Source of the DNA: Enterocloster bolteae
GTDB lineage: Bacteria > Bacillota_A > Clostridia > Lachnospirales > Lachnospiraceae
NCBI GenBank assembly: GCA_021769025.1
Contig: JAETTS010000217.1
Span: 1-5,122 of the forward strand
Direction: 5' to 3'
Length of the DNA stretch: 5,122 bases
Part shown: in pieces, positions 1-4,793 of the stretch
Layout of the letters: every line of letters begins with the position of its first letter
Position numbering within the stretch: position 1 is the first letter of the stretch
Notes under the pieces: model-generated
Databases searched by the model: none
What the model was told of the DNA's origin: nothing
The model's input: the letters and a program-made list of their open reading frames with translations, nothing else
Translations under genes and position numbers: made by a program

Positions 1-264
1 GGGGCGGATTGCTCTGGGTTTGTCCAAAGCGTATATAAAAACTTTGGCGTTTCTCTGCCACGTACCTCCACGGAACAGCGTTCGGCGGGGGTAGGGGTAG
101 AGTATGCAGATGCCCAGCCGGGAGACATTATCTGTTATGCAGGACATGTGGGAATCTATATCGGAAACGGCCAGATCGTCCATGCCAGTTCGCCGACTAC
201 AGGAATAAAAGTGGGAAATGCGGCATATCGGACCATATTGGCGGTTCGGAGGATCATACAGTAA
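1..264 (+). CDS. NlpC/P60 family cysteine peptidase, C-terminal part (5' end outside window)
   Basis: This is an open frame entering from the left edge and ending at TAA 262-264, with 87 residues visible. The first visible residues, GADCSGFVQSVY, are the catalytic-cysteine motif of the NlpC/P60 (peptidase C40) fold, with the nucleophile at visible residue 4. The second hallmark, PGDIICYAGHVGIYIGNG, carries the catalytic His at residue 49. The HASSP stretch supplies the usual third polar residue, His61. Family members are secreted or wall-associated hydrolases that cut the gamma-D-Glu to diamino-acid (or related) bond in peptidoglycan stem peptides. The visible part is intact, and the domain ends right at the C-terminus, as is usual when this domain is C-terminal. 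The missing N-terminus would probably hold a signal peptide and SH3b or coiled-coil wall-binding modules, but none of that can be seen here. The family call is firm; the exact substrate is unknown. Confidence 0.93.
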   Translation, partial: GADCSGFVQSVYKNFGVSLPRTSTEQRSAGVGVEYADAQPGDIICYAGHVGIYIGNGQIVHASSPTTGIKVGNAAYRTILAVRRIIQ

Positions 265-349
265 TTTTTACATGCTGTATTTCCGGTACCACAACAAAGG
301 GAAGGGGATTCTGGTGAACCTTCGGTGGATGTACACAGGATAACAAAAG

Positions 350-377
350 CAAGGAGACAAGAACAAGGAGACAAGAG
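350..377. repeat. 14-bp direct tandem repeat, two copies
   Basis: CAAGGAGACAAGAA (350-363) is followed at once by CAAGGAGACAAGAG (364-377), with 13 of 14 bases identical. The unit contains AAGGAG, which resembles a ribosome-binding site, but no start codon lies at a usable distance downstream. It is most simply a slippage duplication in non-coding DNA. Confidence 0.8.
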
Positions 378-490
378 CAGGGATTCTGGCGCATCGTGCA
401 GTCAGTGCAGTAAATGTGCGGTCCTGCAGTAAGGGGGCGTTCAGACAATACCTGCAACACAGAGGAAGAAAAGGAGAAGATACGGAAGAT

Positions 491-496
491 GGGGAG
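491..496 (+). promoter_or_regulatory. Putative ribosome-binding site for the MATE gene
   Basis: GGGGAG lies 10 bases before ATG 507, which makes 507 the preferred start. A competing site, AAGGAG at 471-476, lies 12 bases before the in-frame ATG at 489. Both spacings are a little long, so the start is uncertain by six codons. The ATG at 414 has no such site. Confidence 0.45.
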
Positions 497-506
497 AGTG
501 GCAGCT

Positions 507-1874
507 ATGTCAAAGGAAGAAAAACGAAAGCAGATGACAGAGACACCAGTGGAGAAATTGATTCCCCGTCTGGCGGTTCCTACGATCATCAGTATGCTTG
601 TGACCTCCATCTACAATATGGCTGACACCTTTTTCGTAAGCCAGATTGGAACCAGTGCATCAGGAGCAGTTGGGGTTATGTTCTCTGCCATGGCTATGAT
701 TCAAGCCATTGGTTTTACGCTTGGTATGGGAAGCGGCAACTATATTTCCCGGTCTTTGGGGAGACAGGATGACCAGGCTTCCGGGCAGGCGGCGGCTACT
801 GCCTTCTATACCGCCGGGGCTATCGGAATTTTGATTGCAGTGTTTGGAACCTTGTTTTCCAGGCAGCTGGTGTATTTTCTGGGAGCTACAGATACCATAG
901 CGCCATTTGCCCAGGATTATGCCAGATACATTCTTCTTGCAGCCCCCTTTATGATGACTTCCTTTGTCATGAACAATATCTTGCGTGCCCAGGGGAATGC
1001 AGTGTTCGCTATGGTGGGAATCACTACAGGAGGCGTTCTTAACATGATTCTGGATCCCATTCTGATCTTCGGATTTCACATGGGAATCTCAGGAGCGGCT
1101 ATTGCCACCATGGTAAGCCAGATCATCAGTTTTTTGATTCTCCTTTATCAAAGTAATGTACAAAAAGGGTGTATCCGGATCCGGCTTGCCAATTTTACAC
1201 CTACTCTTTCCATGTATGGAGAGATCCTCCATGCAGGACTGCCGTCATTTTGTCGCCAGGGATTGGCAAGCATTGCGGTTGTGGTTCTGAATTATGCCGC
1301 AGGCCCTTATGGAGATGCGGCTATTGCAGCCATGTCCATCGTGTCCCGTTTTATGATGTTTGTGAATTCCAGCCTGATCGGATTTGGTCAGGGATTTCAG
1401 CCGGTGTGCGGATTTAACTTTGGGGCAGAGCGGTATGACAGAGTGCTTAAGGCTTACTGGTTCTGTGTAAAGGTTGCGGTGATTATGTTAACCGTGTTTG
1501 GAGTGGTTGCCTTTCTGTTCAGCGAACCCATTGTTACGGCGTTCAGGAAGGGAGATCCGGAGGTTATCCGTATTGGAACCCTGGCCCTTAAGCTGCAGGT
1601 TTTGACAATGCCTTTCCAGGCCTGGGTGATTATGGTGAATATGCTGACTCAATCCATTGGTTACGGGTTCCGGGCATCGGTGGTTGCCATGGGAAGGCAA
1701 GGACTGTTTTTGATTCCGGCACTTCTTGTATTCCCGAATGTTTTCGGCATCTTCGGCCTTCAGCTGGCTCAACCGGCTGCGGATATGCTGACCTTTGTGT
1801 TGGCAACGGCAATCGTCACGGGAGTGCTGAAGGAATTGAAGCAGCTGGCAGCCGCCCAGGAAAGCAGCAACTAA
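507..1874 (+). CDS. MATE family efflux transporter (MepA-like multidrug/cation antiporter)
   Basis: The frame gives a 455-residue protein from ATG 507, about the usual MATE length; an ATG at 489 would add six residues. It is highly hydrophobic with about twelve membrane spans by eye, and two halves meet after the loop near residues 215-240. Recognisable family features are TPVEKLIPRLAVPTIISML near the N-terminus, SIYNMADTFFVSQIGTSA in the first helix-loop, NILRAQGN at about 157-164, LNMILDPILIFG at about 178-189, and GFGQGFQPVCGFNFGA at about 292-307. MATE proteins export cationic drugs or metabolites in exchange for Na+ or H+. The wording is closest to the MepA-like branch, from memory rather than a search; the substrate cannot be told from sequence. 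It lies on the same strand as the carboxypeptidase gene, 152 bases upstream. Its final codons, including the stop, are the first unit of a 35-bp tandem repeat. Confidence 0.95.
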   Translation: MSKEEKRKQMTETPVEKLIPRLAVPTIISMLVTSIYNMADTFFVSQIGTSASGAVGVMFSAMAMIQAIGFTLGMGSGNYISRSLGRQDDQASGQAAATAFYTAGAIGILIAVFGTLFSRQLVYFLGATDTIAPFAQDYARYILLAAPFMMTSFVMNNILRAQGNAVFAMVGITTGGVLNMILDPILIFGFHMGISGAAIATMVSQIISFLILLYQSNVQKGCIRIRLANFTPTLSMYGEILHAGLPSFCRQGLASIAVVVLNYAAGPYGDAAIAAMSIVSRFMMFVNSSLIGFGQGFQPVCGFNFGAERYDRVLKAYWFCVKVAVIMLTVFGVVAFLFSEPIVTAFRKGDPEVIRIGTLALKLQVLTMPFQAWVIMVNMLTQSIGYGFRASVVAMGRQGLFLIPALLVFPNVFGIFGLQLAQPAADMLTFVLATAIVTGVLKELKQLAAAQESSN

Positions 1875-1958
1875 AGCAGTTGGGCCGCTCCCAGGAAAGC
1901 AGCAACTAAAGCAGTTAGGCCGCTTTTAGGAAAGCAGCAGTTGAAGCAGTTGGCAGCA
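1839..1958. repeat. 35-bp tandem repeat, about 3.4 copies, spanning the MATE stop codon
   Basis: Units start at 1839, 1874 and 1909, followed by a 15-base partial unit at 1944-1958. Each unit begins AAGCAG and the full units share AGGAAAGCAGCA. Units 1 and 2 match at 29 of 35 positions by hand count, units 2 and 3 at 28 of 35. Unit 1 encodes the MATE C-terminus KQLAAAQESSN plus most of the stop codon. Unit 2, read one frame back, encodes KQLGRSQESSN with its own TAA (1907-1909). Unit 3 reads KQLGRF then TAG (1927-1929). At the junctions of units 1/2 and 2/3, CAACT/AGTT sequences could form a tiny hairpin around AAAGC. The simplest origin is old slippage duplication followed by drift. It occupies the place where a terminator might be expected; no clear terminator is seen. 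Confidence 0.9.
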
Positions 1959-2013
1959 CAAGGGGATAAGAACCGCTTAGGTGATCACTGATTTAGAAAA
2001 ATGGAAAAAGAAC

Positions 2014-2017
2014 GGAG
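2014..2017 (+). promoter_or_regulatory. Ribosome-binding site of the carboxypeptidase gene
   Basis: GGAG lies nine bases before ATG 2027. A second purine run, GAGAGG, abuts the ATG directly and is too close to serve. This supports the 2027 start, which is also needed to keep the signal peptide. Confidence 0.6.
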
Positions 2018-2026
2018 AAAGAGAGG

Positions 2027-3562
2027 ATGAAGCTGCAAGAGTTCATTGGCAAAATCACAGCATTTGCCTTAACTGGCGCTATGACGCTGGGGCTGGGGGC
2101 ATTCTGCACTTATGGAGCGCCAGAATGGCCTTCTGATACCGGTGTGATGGCGGATTTTGGAATTGTGATGGATGTGGATTCCAAAGCGGTGCTGTTTGGC
2201 CAGCAGATTCATGTCACCTCCCCGCCGGCCAGCATCACCAAGCTTTTGACTGCCTTGGTGGTAGCAGAGCATGCTTCCATGGATGAGATGGTGGAGTTTT
2301 CCCATGATGCTGTCTATAACGTGGAGGCAGGCAGCGGCAACAAGATGTCCATAGAGGAGGGAGATCGTCTTTCCGTGGAAGACTGCCTCTATTTATTGAT
2401 GCTTCAATCCAGCAACCAGGCGGCCAATGCATTGGCAGAACATGTGGCTGGCAGCCGGGAAGCATTTGCAGATATGATGAATGAAAAGGTGGCTTCCTTA
2501 GGTTGCCAGGATGGTACCCATTTTGCCAATCCATCTGGTTTAAACGATGACAGCCAGAAGGTGAGCGCCTATGACATGGCCCTGATTTCCATAGAGGCCT
2601 TTAAAAATGAAACGGTTCTTGAGATTGCCTCTTCTAAATCCCATACCATTCCAGCTACCATTAAAAACCCGGAAGGCGTAACATTCCGGATGGAACACAA
2701 GATCTTGATGGCGGATCCCGGGGACAGCACATTTTACTGTGAGGGAGCGACAGCTGGAAAGATCGGCTACACCTCTCTGGCTGGGAATACCCTGGTTACC
2801 TATGCAGAGAGGAACGGACGGAGGTTGGTCTGTGTTATACTGAAAGGCAGCCAGCCTCAATACTATATTGATGGAAAAAACCTTCTAAACTTTGGGTTTC
2901 GTTCCTTTACCAATCTTCCAATTGCAGACCATGATCCACTGTTAAAGGATGTGGAGCAGGTGGAGATCAATGGAACCTCCTATGAAGTGTCGGATTTAGT
3001 TATTGAGGAAAATGCAGTAATGACCTTGCCGGCCGGGGGGCAGTTTACGGATGCCGGCCGGATTCTGGATGCCAATCTGCCGGCAGATGCTCCGGCAGGT
3101 GCCGTCGCAGTACTTTTGTACACCTACAACGATAGAAAAGTAGGGTCTGCTTACGTGTATCAGAAAAGCGTGAGGGAAGCGGCCCTGGCAGAGGCGGAGA
3201 GGGCAAGCAGGGAGGCAGAGGAAGGAAACAGCCAGCCAGGAGAGTTGGAGGTGGAGATGCCATCCCAGCCGGATGTGGACACTTTAGCAGATCCTACTGC
3301 ACCAGAAAAACGAAAAGGACTGCTGGAGAATTTAAGTTTTAGCCTGGGGGGTGCAGGAAAATGGATCCTCATTGGAATTGCTGTTGCGGCCCTCCTTGCC
3401 GCCGGAGTATCGGCGATTTTGATCAAAAAGAAAAAGGAAAGAGAAGCGGCTGCCAGACGAAGAGAGCGTCGCCGCCAGAGGCTTAAGGACATCGGTTACA
3501 GTGAAGAAGCCTTTGAAAAGCTTATGGAAAAACGGCGGGGAGGCCCAAAAAACAGAAGATAA
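2027..3562 (+). CDS. D-alanyl-D-alanine carboxypeptidase (peptidase S11, DacF/PBP5-type) with C-terminal membrane anchor
   Basis: This is a 511-residue penicillin-binding protein that would remove the terminal D-Ala from peptidoglycan pentapeptides outside the membrane, limiting cross-linking. Residues 1-30 form a signal peptide (Lys2/Lys9, hydrophobic 10-27, cleavage near TYG-A). Cys27 is preceded by Phe, so this is not a lipoprotein. The catalytic domain spans about 38-290, with SITK at 69-72 (Ser69 nucleophile, Lys72), SSN at 128-130, and HFANPSGL at 165-172. The third motif reads KIG (245-247) inside AGKIGYTSLAGNTLVTYA, where the family normally has KTG. Residues about 303-378 fit the beta-rich PBP5 C-terminal domain. 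An Ala/Glu-rich, then Pro/acidic linker (380-430) leads to a membrane span (446-466) and a 45-residue tail rich in Arg/Lys. The length exceeds the usual 380-420 residues because of linker, anchor and tail. The family is certain; full activity is not proven given the KIG change. Confidence 0.94.
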   Translation: MKLQEFIGKITAFALTGAMTLGLGAFCTYGAPEWPSDTGVMADFGIVMDVDSKAVLFGQQIHVTSPPASITKLLTALVVAEHASMDEMVEFSHDAVYNVEAGSGNKMSIEEGDRLSVEDCLYLLMLQSSNQAANALAEHVAGSREAFADMMNEKVASLGCQDGTHFANPSGLNDDSQKVSAYDMALISIEAFKNETVLEIASSKSHTIPATIKNPEGVTFRMEHKILMADPGDSTFYCEGATAGKIGYTSLAGNTLVTYAERNGRRLVCVILKGSQPQYYIDGKNLLNFGFRSFTNLPIADHDPLLKDVEQVEINGTSYEVSDLVIEENAVMTLPAGGQFTDAGRILDANLPADAPAGAVAVLLYTYNDRKVGSAYVYQKSVREAALAEAERASREAEEGNSQPGELEVEMPSQPDVDTLADPTAPEKRKGLLENLSFSLGGAGKWILIGIAVAALLAAGVSAILIKKKKEREAAARRRERRRQRLKDIGYSEEAFEKLMEKRRGGPKNRR

Positions 3563-3568
3563 AAAGGC

Positions 3569-3594
3569 GAGGTGGGATAGAGGCTGTCCACCTC
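3569..3594. other. Short inverted repeat just after the carboxypeptidase stop
   Basis: GAGGTGG (3569-3575) and CCACCTC (3588-3594) can form a 7-bp stem with a 12-base loop, starting six bases after the stop codon. No T-run follows, so it is not a standard intrinsic terminator. It might protect the 3' end of the mRNA, or be chance. Confidence 0.35.
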
Positions 3595-3620
3595 CCTGAT
3601 GTTATCATAAGAATTATCAC

Positions 3621-3670
3621 AACGAGAATCAGCACGCCAAAAGGCGTGCCGATTCTCGTTATGCGTTTTG
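3621..3670. terminator. Long hairpin between convergent genes, probable transcription terminator
   Basis: The arm AACGAGAATC (3621-3630) is exactly complementary to GATTCTCGTT (3651-3660). Inside it, GCACGCC (3632-3638) pairs with GGCGTGC (3643-3649) around an AAAA loop. The only flaw in the 18-position stem is an A/C mismatch between 3631 and 3650. On the plus strand it is followed by ATGCGTTTTG, a short and weak T-run, so it could end transcription of the carboxypeptidase gene. Its near symmetry would also place a hairpin in the transcript coming from the minus-strand gene, although that side has no T-run after it. Its position between converging genes fits a shared terminator. Confidence 0.6.
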
Positions 3671-3696
3671 ACGGATGTTCATTCATCAGGCAAAAC
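3665..3696. other. Second, weaker inverted repeat beside the main hairpin
   Basis: GTTTTG (3665-3670) pairs with CAAAAC (3691-3696), and inside it GATG (3674-3677) pairs with CATC (3684-3687) with a 6-base loop; the two stems are separated by a 3-by-3 internal loop. The stem is weak and AT-rich on the outside. It lies downstream of the minus-strand gene and might contribute to its 3' end, or be chance. Confidence 0.25.
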
Positions 3697-3750
3697 ACAA
3701 AAGTCAGTATCTAGAATCTGTATCTTAATTCAAATTTTCATATCGGTTTC

Positions 3751-4578
3751 TCAATATTCATAGGTATGTTCTGCAACCCGTCCGTGTTTCCCGTCTCCCA
3801 CAATATTCACATCTGACAGACGAAACCGTTTTACTCCGCCGGGATCCGTAACCGTCTCCGACAGGTCATAATGATACCACTGGCCATCTTTGGGATCCTT
3901 TATGGCATTCCATTCATGGCCTTCATGACCTTTCGTCCAATTTACAATGGCGACCGAAAGATGCCCTCCTTCTTCCGCCTCATAATCCACAACTCCCTGT
4001 TCATTAAAAGGAAGGTATTCCACCATGCCTCGGAAAAGCTTAGAATAGCCAGAACAGATTCCACGGCCAGTGGTGATGATCCGATATGCTCCCTGGGAAT
4101 CGTGGATGGAATAAAAATCTTCAGGAGCATCGTAGTCATAAGAGTAGTTGGCAATGATATAGTCAAATACGGTGCGGATTGCCGATTTGGCATCTGTGCC
4201 TGCCGGTATGACAGACGGAACGGTGCGCGCAAGCCATTCCTGTACATAAGCCTGGCGCGCCAACAAAAAATCCACCTGGTCCGCCGGAATCCGGTAGATG
4301 ACCCCGCCTTCCTCATAACGGAAGGGGTAGTGGACGATCTCTGCTGCGTCACAGACTCGCAAGGCATTGGTTACGGCATGTTCAAACGCTGGTACAAATT
4401 CCGCTTCATTGGTAATTCCGGATACCAAGGCACCGTGGTCTCCCGTGACCAGCCCGCCGGAAGAAACAGCGATATCCTGGGCAGTGGAGCCATAGGCGGT
4501 AACCGGATACATCATAGACAAGATCAGGATAAGCCCTGTCTGTTTCATCTTTTGTGCTGTCGTGGCTGTCTTTTTCAT
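3751..4578 (-). CDS. Secreted transglutaminase-like superfamily protein
   Basis: The 275-residue protein starts with a signal peptide (Lys2, Lys3, Lys10, Lys12; hydrophobic 14-28; cleavage probably after AYG-30), so it should act outside the membrane. The transglutaminase-like core occupies about 130-240. GRGICSGYSKLFRGMVEYL gives the catalytic Cys175, GHEWNAIKD gives His221, and GQWYHYDLSETVTDPG gives Asp238, so the Cys-His-Asp triad is complete. In bacteria this fold is mostly a cysteine protease or amidase, sometimes a cross-linking enzyme. The helix before the core, IRTVFDYIIANYSYDYD, is typical. The roughly 95 residues between the signal peptide and the core match nothing I recognise. 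No wall-binding module or sortase signal is seen. A strong AAAGGAG site precedes the ATG at 4578. The gene converges on the carboxypeptidase gene and diverges from the debranching-enzyme gene, so it is probably transcribed alone. Its substrate is unknown. Confidence 0.87.
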   Translation of the reverse strand: MKKTATTAQKMKQTGLILILSMMYPVTAYGSTAQDIAVSSGGLVTGDHGALVSGITNEAEFVPAFEHAVTNALRVCDAAEIVHYPFRYEEGGVIYRIPADQVDFLLARQAYVQEWLARTVPSVIPAGTDAKSAIRTVFDYIIANYSYDYDAPEDFYSIHDSQGAYRIITTGRGICSGYSKLFRGMVEYLPFNEQGVVDYEAEEGGHLSVAIVNWTKGHEGHEWNAIKDPKDGQWYHYDLSETVTDPGGVKRFRLSDVNIVGDGKHGRVAEHTYEY

Positions 4579-4586
4579 AAGCCATG

Positions 4587-4593
4587 CTCCTTT
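4587..4593 (-). promoter_or_regulatory. Ribosome-binding site of the transglutaminase-like gene
   Basis: Read on the minus strand this is AAAGGAG, eight bases before ATG 4578. It fixes the start; an out-of-frame ATG seven bases earlier (4585-4583) is too close to the site and leads to no supported product. Confidence 0.8.
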
Positions 4594-4611
4594 CCAAGGG
4601 AACGCGCAAGC

Positions 4612-4639
4612 ATAATAAAGTATTCGTACTTCTTAACAA
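4612..4639 (-). promoter_or_regulatory. Candidate sigma-A promoter for the transglutaminase-like gene
   Basis: On the minus strand, TTGTTA (4639-4634, 4 of 6 to the -35 consensus) and TATTAT (4617-4612, 5 of 6 to the -10 consensus) are 16 bases apart. Transcription would start near 4605, leaving a leader of about 25-30 bases that contains the ribosome-binding site. The AT-rich surroundings offer other possible -10 boxes, such as TATGAT around 4670-4675, which lacks a well-spaced -35 box. Confidence 0.45.
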
Positions 4640-4645
4640 AAGATG

Positions 4646-4655
4646 TTCTATAGAA
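4646..4655. promoter_or_regulatory. Perfect 10-bp palindrome upstream of the minus-strand promoter
   Basis: TTCTATAGAA is its own reverse complement and lies just upstream of the candidate -35 box of the minus-strand gene, in the divergent intergenic region. It could be a small operator half or centre, but the symmetry does not extend outward and such short palindromes occur by chance in AT-rich DNA. Confidence 0.2.
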
Positions 4656-4715
4656 TTACCTTCCTTATAGATCATAGTTTATCGTATTTTAGGAAAATAA
4701 GCAAGGATCAAAGTA

Positions 4716-4744
4716 TTCCCAAACTGCAAAAAGAATGGTAAAAT
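4716..4744 (+). promoter_or_regulatory. Candidate sigma-A promoter for the debranching-enzyme gene
   Basis: TTCCCA (4716-4721, 4 of 6) and TAAAAT (4739-4744, 5 of 6) are separated by 17 bases. Transcription would begin near 4751, giving a leader of about 43 bases before ATG 4794. An overlapping alternative -10, TAGAAT (4747-4752), has a poorer -35. Confidence 0.4.
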
Positions 4745-4781
4745 GATAGAATCAGGCGGCGCGTGCCGATACATTGAAAAT

Positions 4782-4786
4782 GGAGG
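4782..4786 (+). promoter_or_regulatory. Ribosome-binding site of the debranching-enzyme gene
   Basis: GGAGG lies seven bases before ATG 4794, an ideal spacing, and settles the start of this partial gene. Confidence 0.8.
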
Positions 4787-4793
4787 AAGAATT

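Larger units (their letters stand above)
265..506. other. Intergenic region between the NlpC/P60 gene and the MATE gene
   Basis: There is no convincing gene in these 242 bases. An in-frame ATG at 414 would extend the MATE protein by 31 residues, but it has no Shine-Dalgarno site and the extension is not membrane-like. I see no hairpin followed by a T-run that would make a clear terminator for the upstream gene, and no good -35/-10 pair. The region holds a 14-bp tandem repeat (350-377), a 10-bp repeat GGGATTCTGG at 305-314 and 380-389, and TGCAGTAA at 406-413 and 425-432. Whether the MATE gene is read from its own promoter therefore remains open. Confidence 0.6.

Noticed and set aside
414..506. 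N-terminal extension of the MATE protein from ATG 414
   Set aside because: There is no Shine-Dalgarno site before 414, the extension is hydrophilic and unlike MATE N-termini, and better starts with purine-rich sites exist at 489 and 507.
254..610. A minus-strand frame with a leucine/cysteine-rich stretch resembling a lipoprotein signal
   Set aside because: The frame overlaps the start of the MATE gene, and the signal-like stretch comes from reading the AAGGAGACAAG repeats in reverse. The ribosome-binding site and family evidence are absent.
660..1079. Minus-strand frame of 139 codons inside the MATE gene
   Set aside because: It is His/Ser-rich shadow coding opposite a membrane protein, with no family resemblance.
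1839..1958. CRISPR-like array
   Set aside because: The 35-bp units are directly adjacent without spacers, and the first unit is coding sequence.
1981..1988. Palindrome GTGATCAC before the carboxypeptidase gene as an operator
   Set aside because: It is only eight bases, does not extend, and no promoter with good boxes could be placed around it.
3160..3492. Minus-strand frame of 110 codons opposite the carboxypeptidase tail
   Set aside because: Its Ser/Ala/Leu-rich composition reflects the reverse of the Glu/Lys/Arg-rich linker and tail; no independent start signal is seen.
3871..4653. A long plus-strand open frame of 260 codons opposite the transglutaminase-like gene
   Set aside because: It is antisense to a gene with a signal peptide, a strong ribosome-binding site and a complete catalytic triad. 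The plus-strand translation has no recognisable family and is rich in residues expected from reading a gene backwards.
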